The notes under the pieces: generated by a model | Database searches by the model: none | Seen by the model: the letters and a program-made list of their open reading frames with translations, nothing else | What the model was told of the DNA's origin: nothing | Source of the DNA: Prorocentrum cordatum | Taxonomy: Eukaryota > Sar > Dinophyceae > Prorocentrales > Prorocentraceae | Direction: 5' to 3' | NCBI GenBank assembly: GCA_963575745.1 | Contig: CAUYUJ010014606.1 | Location: forward strand, 264,093-328,092 | Length of the DNA: 64,000 bases | Made by a program: the position numbers and the translations under genes | Shown here: piece by piece, positions 55,400 through 64,000 of the stretch | How positions within the stretch are numbered: the stretch's first letter is position 1 | Layout: the number at the start of each line of letters is the position of its first letter

Positions 55400-56180
55400 T
55401 CCCGCCTGACGCGTCCTCACAATTCACTCACAGACGAGGGTCCCGCTTGATACTTCTTCCAAATTCAGACCTGAGGAGCCCAAAAGTGACGACAGTTACA
55501 GGAATCCGATGACCCGCTCGGATTAATAACATGATCTGCGGGCCCCATAGGGAGGGGGCTCCCGCCTGAGACTTCCTCACAATTCACTCACAGACGAGGC
55601 TCCCGCTTGATACTTCCTCCAAATTCAGACCTGAGGAGCCCAAAAGTGACGACAGTTACAGGAATCCGATGACCCGCTCGGATTAATAACATGATCTGCG
55701 GGCCCCATAGGGGGGGGCTCCCGCCTGAGACTTCCTCACAATTCACTCACAGACGATGCTCCCGCTTGATACTTCCTCCAAATTCAGACCTGAGGAGCCC
55801 AAAAGTGACGACAGTTACAAGAATCCGATCCCCGGGCCCCATAGGGAGGGGGCTCCCGGATTCCTCAATTCACTCACAGACGATCCCGCTACTGGGAGCC
55901 CAAAAGTGACGACAGTTACACCGATGACCCGCTCGGATTAGTAACATGATCTGCGGGCCCCATAGGGAGGGGGCTCCCGCCTGAGACTTCCTCGCAATTC
56001 ACTCACAGACGAGGCTCCCGCTTGATACTTCCTCCAAATTCAGACCTGAGGAGCCCAAAAGTGACGACAGTTACAGGAATCCGATGACCCGCTCGGATTA
56101 GTAACATGATCTGCGGGCCCCATAGGGAGGGGGCTCCCGCCTGAGACTTCCTCACAATTCACTCACAGACGAGGCTCCCT
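55400..56180. repeat. 160-bp satellite, about five copies, one internally deleted
   Basis: Unit with GATGACCCGCTCGGATTA, 'acatgatctgcgggccccatagggagg', 'ctcccgcctgagacttcctcacaattcactcacagacga' and 'caaaagtgacgacagttaca'. The phrase GACGACAGTTACA recurs at 55488, 55648, 55808, 55907 and 56066. The fourth unit (55820-55920) lacks several internal pieces. Confidence 0.93.
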
Positions 56181-56224
56181 CTTGGTGGATGATGGTGATG
56201 GGATGACGACGACGGTGTTTGATG

Positions 56225-56369
<145 letters not shown>

Positions 56370-56504
56370 GATGATGACGACGTGATGGTGATGGTGATGA
56401 TGACGCGGAGGAGGAAGCAAAAAGGAGCAGAGGAGAGGGAGGAGGACGAGAGATCCTGCGCGGAGGGTGTGCAGAGAAAACAAGAACCCCACTTAGGATG
56501 TGGG

Positions 56505-56825
56505 GAATAATCCGGTTTTAAATCGTCCGGTTTAAATTCATCCGGTTTTAATTATCCCGGTTGGAATTTATCCGGTTTTAATACGTCCAGATCAGATTCA
56601 TCCGGTTTTCATTCCCCCAGCTTCCACACGAATCACGCAAAACAAAGCGGACGAAAACGAAGCGGACGAAACAAAAGCGGACGAACAAAAAAACGGATGA
56701 AACAAAAGCGGACGAGACAACATACGGACGAAACCACAGCGGATGGCATAAAAGTGGATGAAACAAAAGCGGACGAAACAGAAGCGGACGAAACAGAAGC
56801 GGATGAAACAAAACTCCACCACAGC
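56505..56825. repeat. CATCCGGTTTT repeat followed by GCGGACGAAAC repeat
   Basis: 56505-56610 repeats 'ttcatccggttttaa', as at 54395-54600. 56640-56820 has about fourteen units of AAAGCGGACGAAACA and variants; GCGGACGAA is close to the complement of TTCATCCGG, so the two halves may be inverted copies. Confidence 0.85.
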
Positions 56826-57159
56826 GACCCCACGAGGCTCCAAACTGCCTCCAAGAGGCCCCGTAAGGGCATCAAAACTGCATCCAAGAGGCCCTCTAAG
56901 GGTCCCCCACGAAATCCCAACGAATATCGAATAAGCTTCATACCCACGACCAACAGAGGTGCAACAGAGAATCAGGAGTCAAGGGTGGAAGGCTCAGGCC
57001 TGGATGTCTAACCTGAACCCTTCCTGCCGTGCTCGGAAAGGCATCCCGACAGCAAACGACTCAAGCAGACGTCGCTCAATAGGGGTCGGCGGCAGAGGCG
57101 GCAGCCTTTAGATAAAGCTCGGCGATTTGCAGTGCTGGGCGTTCTACGATAGGTAGTCC

Positions 57160-58110
57160 GCCGACCCCTTGAGGGTCTCTAGGCGTGTGAGATAGTTCCC
57201 CCCCCTACCCCCCCCTGGGACCCCAAACCGGAGATTCGACCCCCCCCCCCCGGGCCCACGACGAGCGCATCACGGGGCTCTTTCGGGCCCAAAAGGGGAT
57301 CAAGACGGGCCAAGAAGGCCCCAAGACTCCTCCAAGACGGCTCACGAGAGCCCCAGACGCCCAAGATGCCCCCAAGACGAGCCTAGAGGCCTCCAAGGCG
57401 GCCCAAGAGGCTTCCAAGAGCACTCCTCAGAAGGGCCGAAGCGCCGAAAATCGTCAAATTCGTATGGGACAACGTACATTTTGATCATATACTACTTGTC
57501 GGCTTTCACGGCGCCGAAGACGGTCCCAGAGCACCCCAAGACTGCCCCGAGAGGCACCCAAGAGGCGCCCAAGTCGGCCCAAGAGGGCGCCAAGACGGCC
57601 CAAGAGGCCCCCAAGACAGCCCAAGAGGGCCCCAAGACGGCCCCAACAGGTGCCCAAGAGGGGGAACCCGAACCGACAATCCGGCGGGGTTGCGTTTGCG
57701 CACAAAAAAAGACTCGCGCTCTCGAGGCCAAGATTGCTCCAAAACGGCCCAGGATGGCTCCAAAACGGCCCAAGATGGCTCCAAGACGGCCCAAGACAAT
57801 TCGAACACGGCCCAAGATGGCCTCAAGATGGGCTAAAAGGCTTTCACTATCGCCCACGAAGTCTCCAAGAAGACCCCCAGGACATCTGAAAGAGGCGCAT
57901 ATTACGCATTTCATTACATTTCCATTGCGTTGTTGACAATGTTTGCAATCGTTGCCTTTCCCGGCTTCCGTCGGCTCACGTAGCCCAAAGAGCCTCCAAG
58001 ATCGCCCCACGGCGCCCCAAGAGGGCCTCAAGACGGCCCCAGAGAATCCCAACACGGCCCAGGACGACTCCCAATTCGGCCTAAGACGGCCCCAAGACGG
58101 CAAAACCTGT
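57160..58110. repeat. CCAAGACGGCCC-type interspersed repeat, block 5
   Basis: Opens with the same leader as block 1 ('gtgtgaga', C-run, 'gggaccccaaaccg'), then dense GGCCCAAGAGGGCCCCAAGA units and a module 'catttcattacatttccattgcgttg' at 57907. Confidence 0.82.
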
Positions 58111-58139
58111 CTCCAAATTGGTCCCCAGCTGGTGCAAGA

Positions 58140-58500
58140 CGCCTCTAACCCAAAACCCATAACCCAGAGCCTTGTTTCTGTGTCCCTTCCTCCTTCTCCT
58201 CCTCCTCCTCCCCCTCCACCTCGGCCGCCAGGTGGGTCCAAAACTGCTTTCCAGAGGTCCCCGAGAGGCGTGCCGCGAGATCCCTATACACATACACAAA
58301 GCCTCTAACCCATAGCACAAATCCCAGATCGTCTCTGTGTCCCCGTCCTCCTCCCCCTCTCCTCCTCCTCCTCCACCTCCTCTTCGCCCACTCCTCCTCT
58401 TCCTCTCCCGCCTCATCCTCTACCTCCCCGATTCTTCTCCCCCCATCCTCCGCCTCACCCCCCATCCCTCTCTCCCCCCCCCCCGTCCCCCCCCGCACGC
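58140..58500. repeat. ~158-bp duplication with TCC tracts
   Basis: 'cctctaaccca...' followed by 'tctgtgtccc' and (TCC)n occurs at 58142 and 58302. Confidence 0.85.
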
Positions 58501-58517
58501 GCGCCCCCGATTGGGCA

Positions 58518-58860
58518 TCATTTGCAGGTCTTGCATATCAGGGTGCCCTTTTTTGCATCGCGCGCGACGTTGGCAGGGTTCCCGGAGAACGCCGACTTCG
58601 GTAGTCTTCTCTTGCACGCGCCGCCGCACTGATACGCCTGGCAACTGCGGGCTGTGAACCCGAGGTTCTTGCAGCCTCCGCACACCACTTTCGCTCCTTT
58701 CGCCGCTCGATGATCTTCCACTTGCTTATGCTTCAAATGTTTCGTGTCCGAGAACGCTTCTCCGCACGCCGCACGCGTCAGTGGCTTCGCGTCCGCCTCG
58801 GCTTTCCGCTTGCGATTCGCTGCCTCCGCATCCCCCGTCGCACCTCTTTCTCTCGTTCTT
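58518..58860 (-). pseudogene. Gene B tail: Cys-rich C-terminus in a shifted frame
   Basis: The frame of gene B ends at 58778, but related coding continues in another frame from about 58845: DAEAANRKRKAEADAKPLTR, ACGEAFSDTKHLKHKQVEDH, VVCGGCKNLGFTARSCQAYQ, then CGGACKRRLPKSAFSGNPAN and GTLICKTCK with TGA at 58518. The likely cause is one missing base in a G5 run at about 58834-58840. The Cys pairs (CGGC, CGGAC, CKTC) suggest a zinc-binding module, and the homologous relic is at 2641-2840. Confidence 0.75.
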
Positions 58861-61800
58861 CCGCGCATTTCCGACAGAGCCTTTCCCCCGCAGCATTGTG
58901 TTTCTTCTGAGCTTCCGACAGATCCACCTTTTCGTCATATAACGACAGGCACTTACCGTTCGTACATCGCACTGTTCCGACGCTCTGATTCCACTTCGCG
59001 CTGTCTTTCCGCGAGTTCTGCTTGGCTTTGATACCGCTGCACTTCGCGCAATACACTGTCCTAATCCTTTTCGTTTCTCCGTCGTCGGCCGCCGCATCCG
59101 CGTTCCGACCGCTGCCATGGCGTGCCGCGTCGTCACTCTCTCCTCTCGTTGCCCACCCTCTGCACGTCTTGCGCCATTTCTCGCCCGCGCTTTTCATCTC
59201 CTCCGTGCACTCTTTGCAGAACGCCGGCCTTTCCTTTCCCTGGAAGTCGTACTTCGTGAACGCCTCTACCAACAACCTCCGCCGGCAGCGCTCGCACTGG
59301 TCTCGTGGCATTAGTTCCTCTTCCCACTCATCCCACTCCACTCTCTCCCCGCGAAGCACCTGCAACAACTTCTTCGCGCCTGGCATCCCCCCCGCGTTGT
59401 ACGGCTTCCTATCGAAAGGCCTGAAAATCAACGAGTCCCCCCGCCTCCGCGCGCGTGCTATGGCAACGTAACTTGCCATCCAACTCACGCCGCGCCCTCT
59501 TTCAAGGTCTGCCATCACTGCAGCCATGGTCCGGCCCTGCGCAGAGTGCGCCGTCACTGCCAAAGCCGGGGTGATCATAAACTGCGTGCGCTTCACACTC
59601 AATACTGGATGCTTCCGATATCCATCCAAGAACCATTTCCGCCCTTTCGATGGGAAGATCGGATGCAGCCCCGGCTCCCACCCTGGCAGGTGCCACTCTT
59701 TCGTATGGAAGTCCAACACAATCACTCTCGGCAGATGCATCAATACTTCCTCGTCGCCGTCTCGAACGACCTCATCCTCGTGCAACGCCCATCCATGGAT
59801 CGTCGCCGTGCGCCCCCGCAGAAGCTGCTTCTTTGACCGATCCAAGTGATCTCCCAAAGCCACGGGCATCCCCTTCGCCAACGGCCGCCACCCGGGCAAG
59901 CTTGCGCATTCCTTCTCATGGTACCCCAGCCAACGTATCTTGTCCTCTATCGTGTACGGCCGCCTCTTTTCTCCCCCATGGCAAGGGCGGTCCCTGGCTG
60001 CGACCCACAGCAACTGTTCTCCGCGCTCCTTCGCCCATTGCACAGCTCTCTGCTTCCCGACGTGGCAACGACTGTCTGGATTCGCATAAATGGCGACTGC
60101 TTCAAGGAATTTCTTCCCCCGAAACCGCGCGTCTTCCGGCGACGTCGCAACGAGTTCTCTCTTCTCCCGCTCAGCTTTGCAAGCGTCGCATTCGAGCTCG
60201 TTTTCTTTCACGATTGCTTCTATGCTTTCGAGACGACGCGTGCTCCCGCACAACGGTGCACCGTCCACCCACGACCCAGGAACATCCGTCGGTCTGCCAT
60301 GCAAGAAATTGCGCGCGCGTTCCGACAACTCCCCTCGGCGGAACTCGTCCTGCACAGCGAGAAACCACTCGTCTTGATTCTCCACGCGTTTGCACTCTGT
60401 CAACTCTGTCATTCCCTGCACTGCGCCGTCGCCACCCGCTCCCCAAAAGATATGCTGTCCGTGGTCCTCCGCGGCACCCGGTGCGTATTTCCTTGCGTTT
60501 TTCAAAAACGACGTCGGAAGCGCATTACTGGCTGTCCCTGACGGCGGGTCCATTTGATAGAAATCCCCGCAGAACAGCACATCCAGGCCCCCGAAGGGCC
60601 TGGTTATGCCGTCTTCACCTGCTTTCGTGTCGCTTGCAGCTGACATGCACGACCGCAAGTGCGAGTCTAGCTCTGCAATGAAGTTCGCGCTGACCATGCT
60701 CACCTCGTCCACTATCAGCCACTTCCACTGTGACATACGCTGCGCGGCTTGCTCTTTCTTCGTTTTCTCCTTCGCTTCTGCGTCGCCATCGCCCGCCGCG
60801 CCCTTCTTCTCTTTCGCGTTCGCCACCCCGGGCCCAAATGCACTGTGAATCGTATTCCCGTCGAGAGCTGACGCGTTTGTAGCCTGCAACGCTGCCGCCT
60901 GGAAATCGATGCCGCGCGTCCACCCCAGCTCTTTTTCGAACAGCTCCCTCCGGATCTTGTCTATGACGAAACTCTTTCCCGTCCCCGGGCCACCGTGCAA
61001 CATCCACGCGAGGGGCTGCATATCAGAAGGGCTCTGGCCTCTTTTCCTTCCCTGCGCGAAACTCGCGAACTCTTGCGCCAACACTCGATCTGCCACCTTC
61101 TCAACGACGCTCCGTTGTCTCTCATTCAGTCCGCTCTTTGCAGGACCGGATCTCCACTCCCGCACACTCGACGCCGTCGCGTTTTTGCCCGTGACCACTT
61201 CCGGAGCACCTTCCGCTGCCCCGGCGCCGCCTCCTTCTGCCGCCCTCGACGCCGCGGCCATCGCTTGCGCTCTTTTCACTGCCGCGTCATCCCACCTCAA
61301 CACGCCGTCCTCTCCGTGCTTCTTGCGCTTTCCGTTCTTTCGACTCGTCATCTCGCCCCAAACGGCGTCGCCCCTGGCCATGGCCTCCCGGCTCTTTTCC
61401 TTTTCGCACTCCGCGTCTACATTGGCCCGCCCGTCCTCTTTCTCCATGGGCGTGCCTCCCGCGCGCGTCTCCCGCATGGTCATAGTCGCCGCGTCGACAA
61501 TTCGCGGATCCAGTTCTTCATCGCTGCACAGCTCGTCTTCGCCTTTGACTAGATCTTCGTCCGTGACTGGTCGCATATCCACCACGCCCAGGTAGTTCTG
61601 CACGTACCTCCTTGTTTCTTCACATGGCATGCCTTTCCTCAACCATTCCAAAGACGCCTCCGCCCATGACCCCTGCTCTCCGCGGAACTCTCGCAGGCGT
61701 GGAACTCCACAGTCGGCCACCGCGAACTCTTCATCGTCGCGAAGTGCGAAGGCCCGGAAATATACCATCAACAACAGCCCGTTCCTATCCTCCTGCCCCG

Positions 61801-63853
61801 CTCCGTGATTCGGCCGCGGCGCCCCATGAAAGCTGGGGTTTCTCGGGCGCTTGTTTCGCACCAGCACCCACGCGCGCCTCAATGTTTCGAGCTCGGGAAC
61901 ATCTGGAAACGGGGCCCACGAATAACTCCCCCATCCTGCCTTGATCACATAATCCACTCCGGCTTTCAACTGGGGTCCGGGCAGCACGCCGCTTTCGTCA
62001 GTATCCGCTCTCTGCTCGTCTGCTTCGCGGACCTTCTGAATCCCGGACTCCGTCAGCTCCGCCTGGTAATCATTGCTGGCCGCGGCTGCCAGCTCTGCTC
62101 CGCTGCGGGGAAATGCCGCCAACTCGATGCGCCAATATCGCAAGAACTCATGCGACGATAAGTGTGCCAAGTCGGGCGCACCAGGAGCGTTAACCGGGCG
62201 CGTGCCATACAAGTACGCTGGACTCTTAGACACAATTCGAACCTTTTTCGGCCCTTCTCGTCTGTCTGCTTCCAGAATCCCCGACGCTGCCACGGTAACG
62301 GCGCCCCCGTCAGCACAGAGCCGTTCCGCCATGCGCACGGCTTCTGCTCCCGGGATCATGGCTGTCTTCGCAGTCGTGATACTCTCGGCACCAGTCACGT
62401 CTCTGGGGTCTCGGTACGCGCGCAGATTCGCACTTTCCTGCGATGACCGCACCACACCTCTCCCGTGCATGTCACTGAGAAACCTCTTCATGTGCCTGTT
62501 CGCTCGGTACGCCGCGGTCCTGTCTTTCGTCTGCTCCGCCAGCGCGTGGTGGCCCTGTTTGATCTCCCTCACCTCGTTGAACGACGGGGCACACCGCTTG
62601 CACTGATAGTCCGCCGCATACCCCGCCGCTGCATTCTGCGCTCGCTGCGCTGCCAGAACCATGTCTATGGGTCGATCCGTCTCCCAGCACCGCTCTTCGC
62701 ACACACAACTATCATGCGTCGCTTCCGTCACTGGGAACCTGTACGGGATCTGCAAGTTGCTGTTGAAATTCAATCCTACCGCGCCGCTGAGCATCGCTGG
62801 TAACGTGCCGTTCAGGTTACCCTCGTTCATGGGCCCGTGCAAGCACCCTGTCATGTTCCTCCTCCCTGCTCGCGGCATGTCACGGTTTTTCAAAAAGCCT
62901 TGGCACAACACCATTGCGCGATCTATGGGCCACGTCGTGCGCGGGAAAAAGCTTTTGCACTGCGTCATGTCGTCTTTCCTCTGACAATGTGCCAACAGTA
63001 CCACGCGCTGCAAACGCTTGCTCCACTGGTGCACGTGGTTCTGTCGAAACTCCTGCCCCTTTTGCACCCAGACGCCGAGGTACTCTTGCAGCCAAGTTCG
63101 CCCTTCCTCGTTGCCCATGTCTCCCTCTTCTGTTCTCCCACTCCGGCTCGCTGATTCCCTCCCGCCGACTTCCGTTTCTTCCAACCCATTCGTCTGGCCG
63201 CTGTGTAAGTACCCCGGCGCTGCGACCAGCTCTGTCGTCTCGCGGTACGTGGGCCATGCCTTCTCTACTTCCGCTTTCCTGCCCCTCCAGCCTTCTACGT
63301 CAGCGTGCCCTTGACGACTCGCGTTTCTCTTGTACCTCTTGTACTCTTCTACCAGGCCCTTCAGCAAATCTCTCGGCAGCTGTAGCAGTTCGTGCAAGGG
63401 GGTATGCTGGTGCAAACACTGAACGAAGACTTGCACGTGCAGATGCAAACTTCCAGCCGACTTCTGAGCTTCAATGCTGCCGTACACCCCGTCAACACGC
63501 CCCAAACACCCGCCCACCGCCGTCGCGTTGCTGCCGAGCAAGTCTGCGCACTCGCAGTCCGGGCAATTCGGACAATACCGCATACCCAAAATGTACTCGA
63601 AGACAAGGCCCACGATGACCCGAAACCCGTCAACGCCCGCCAGCGGGCCCCGAACAAGCACAGCTCTTCTCTCGTCCGACGCGGGAACGGCATCTGCCAA
63701 CATCTCCAGAGGCACTGCCATGTCCACGTCGTCGTCACCCTCTGCCCCCTCTGTGCCCGATCCGCCCTCGCCCGCCTGCTCGCTCCGATCTCTTCTCACG
63801 GCATCTCCAGATATTTCGTCCTTGTGCGCCAGCGACGGCCCCCAACCCACCAT
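58778..63853 (-). CDS. Gene B: Helitron-type Rep plus Pif1 helicase, 5' truncated
   Basis: 1,691 open codons. A zinc-like CPNCPDC is at residues 94-100; HUH reads SLHLHVQVF (His137, His139); the Rep tyrosine motif is YAADYQCK (Tyr412, Tyr416, Lys419). Pif1 motifs: Walker A HGGPGTGKS (Lys960, 60974), Walker B IVDEVSMVSANF (~60705), motif III CGDFYQMDPP (Asp1097, 60563), TAHSAQGRT (~59545) and SYVAIARARRRGDSLIF (~59455). The C-terminus is Cys-rich (CERCRRRLL, CAKCSGIK, LCRKCAEE). The Met at 63853 is not the real start: matching coding (SPDERHNLVMVRLSRSR) lies at 63860-63930 in another frame, and the rest of the N-terminus is absent. Same family as gene C, with no GAPQPA repeats and no intron seen. 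Probably non-autonomous as it stands. Confidence 0.87.
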   Translation of the reverse strand: MVGWGPSLAHKDEISGDAVRRDRSEQAGEGGSGTEGAEGDDDVDMAVPLEMLADAVPASDERRAVLVRGPLAGVDGFRVIVGLVFEYILGMRYCPNCPDCECADLLGSNATAVGGCLGRVDGVYGSIEAQKSAGSLHLHVQVFVQCLHQHTPLHELLQLPRDLLKGLVEEYKRYKRNASRQGHADVEGWRGRKAEVEKAWPTYRETTELVAAPGYLHSGQTNGLEETEVGGRESASRSGRTEEGDMGNEEGRTWLQEYLGVWVQKGQEFRQNHVHQWSKRLQRVVLLAHCQRKDDMTQCKSFFPRTTWPIDRAMVLCQGFLKNRDMPRAGRRNMTGCLHGPMNEGNLNGTLPAMLSGAVGLNFNSNLQIPYRFPVTEATHDSCVCEERCWETDRPIDMVLAAQRAQNAAAGYAADYQCKRCAPSFNEVREIKQGHHALAEQTKDRTAAYRANRHMKRFLSDMHGRGVVRSSQESANLRAYRDPRDVTGAESITTAKTAMIPGAEAVRMAERLCADGGAVTVAASGILEADRREGPKKVRIVSKSPAYLYGTRPVNAPGAPDLAHLSSHEFLRYWRIELAAFPRSGAELAAAASNDYQAELTESGIQKVREADEQRADTDESGVLPGPQLKAGVDYVIKAGWGSYSWAPFPDVPELETLRRAWVLVRNKRPRNPSFHGAPRPNHGAGQEDRNGLLLMVYFRAFALRDDEEFAVADCGVPRLREFRGEQGSWAEASLEWLRKGMPCEETRRYVQNYLGVVDMRPVTDEDLVKGEDELCSDEELDPRIVDAATMTMRETRAGGTPMEKEDGRANVDAECEKEKSREAMARGDAVWGEMTSRKNGKRKKHGEDGVLRWDDAAVKRAQAMAAASRAAEGGGAGAAEGAPEVVTGKNATASSVREWRSGPAKSGLNERQRSVVEKVADRVLAQEFASFAQGRKRGQSPSDMQPLAWMLHGGPGTGKSFVIDKIRRELFEKELGWTRGIDFQAAALQATNASALDGNTIHSAFGPGVANAKEKKGAAGDGDAEAKEKTKKEQAAQRMSQWKWLIVDEVSMVSANFIAELDSHLRSCMSAASDTKAGEDGITRPFGGLDVLFCGDFYQMDPPSGTASNALPTSFLKNARKYAPGAAEDHGQHIFWGAGGDGAVQGMTELTECKRVENQDEWFLAVQDEFRRGELSERARNFLHGRPTDVPGSWVDGAPLCGSTRRLESIEAIVKENELECDACKAEREKRELVATSPEDARFRGKKFLEAVAIYANPDSRCHVGKQRAVQWAKERGEQLLWVAARDRPCHGGEKRRPYTIEDKIRWLGYHEKECASLPGWRPLAKGMPVALGDHLDRSKKQLLRGRTATIHGWALHEDEVVRDGDEEVLMHLPRVIVLDFHTKEWHLPGWEPGLHPIFPSKGRKWFLDGYRKHPVLSVKRTQFMITPALAVTAHSAQGRTMAAVMADLERGRGVSWMASYVAIARARRRGDSLIFRPFDRKPYNAGGMPGAKKLLQVLRGERVEWDEWEEELMPRDQCERCRRRLLVEAFTKYDFQGKERPAFCKECTEEMKSAGEKWRKTCRGWATRGESDDAARHGSGRNADAAADDGETKRIRTVYCAKCSGIKAKQNSRKDSAKWNQSVGTVRCTNGKCLSLYDEKVDLSEAQKKHNAAGERLCRKCAEEREKEVRRGMRRQRIASGKPRRTRSH

Positions 63854-63933
63854 GCGTTGGCCCGCGGCGCGCCCGCCTTCTTTCGCGACCGCGACAGCCG
63901 CACCATTACCAGGTTGTGTCGCTCGTCAGGGGA

Positions 63934-63936
<3 letters not shown>
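63854..63936 (-). pseudogene. Gene B 5' remnant in a shifted frame
   Basis: Reads SPDERHNLVMVRLSRSRKK then AGAPRANAWWVG, matching VTFSPDEGRNLLMVRLSRTR of gene C. The shift to the main frame falls in GGGTTGGGGG (~63838-63848). The homology stops exactly at the (TA)n tract. Confidence 0.75.
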
Positions 63937-63978
<42 letters not shown>

Positions 63979-64000
63979 AAAAAAAAAAAAAAAAAAAAAA
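63937..64000. repeat. (TA)n followed by poly(A) at the window edge
   Basis: About twenty TA units, a G, then an A run of over twenty to the last base. It could be a genuine microsatellite or an assembly edge. Confidence 0.95.

Noticed and set aside
57500-58241. Minus-strand Trp/Leu/Gly-rich frames across CCAAGACGGCCC blocks (also at 1.2-5.6 and 18.5-19.3 kb)
   Set aside because: They recur in all blocks and all frames, with no homology to a membrane protein family; artefact of GGCCGTCTTGGG translation.

Overview
The window looks like nuclear DNA of a large-genome eukaryotic alga, most probably a dinoflagellate. Basis: very large GC-rich transposon genes of the Helitron-like HUH-Rep/Pif1-helicase type that I recall as typical of dinoflagellates, an intron made of repeats, all recognisable coding units on one strand (minus), and extreme simple-sequence and satellite content. 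I see no rRNA, tRNA, bacterial operon or ordinary housekeeping gene. The species call is inference.  Layout: 1-7,580 is repeats: two ATC/CAT arrays (236-1140, 3090-3700), three blocks of a CCAAGACGGCCC-type repeat, a relic of a Helitron zinc-binding tail (2641-2840), a 36-bp minisatellite (6560-7275) and a small GCAGGCTGAGAAGCACC array. 17,370-7,579 (minus) is gene A, modelled as three exons for about 2,840 residues: an N-terminal endonuclease/exonuclease/phosphatase (EEP) domain, a linker, a Rep region with HUH and YxxxYxxK motifs, and a Pif1 helicase. Intron 2 consists almost entirely of a 33-bp minisatellite. About sixteen copies of a ~20-bp repeat lie in frame in its exons, each encoding a peptide like GAPQPA. 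17,520-33,660 is again repeats, including MITE-like elements with terminal inverted repeats (22.4, 22.7 and 27.1 kb), dispersed ~130-bp repeats, palindrome clusters and a ~97-bp satellite (31.6-33.7 kb).  43,323-33,802 (minus) is gene C, a second Helitron-type Rep/helicase broken by at least six frameshifts and one stop, and with substitutions in the HUH, tyrosine and helicase motif III sites. Coding-like debris continues upstream to 45.7 kb. 46,150-58,500 holds several satellites (18, 66, 41, ~97, 160 bp) with CTC, GAT, GTC and TA tracts. 63,853-58,778 (minus) is gene B, a third unit related to C, with an open 1,691-codon frame and intact Rep and helicase motifs. It is frameshifted at both ends and cut off by a (TA)n/poly(A) tract at the window edge.  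Working picture: a transposon graveyard with one structurally intact candidate (A), one recently intact copy (B), one dead copy (C) and one terminal relic. In established Helitron biology the Rep domain nicks and joins single strands and the Pif1 helicase unwinds DNA during rolling-circle transposition. The features most deserving attention are the EEP-first fusion in A, its in-frame mini-repeat, and its minisatellite intron, whose core is shared with the array just downstream of the gene.
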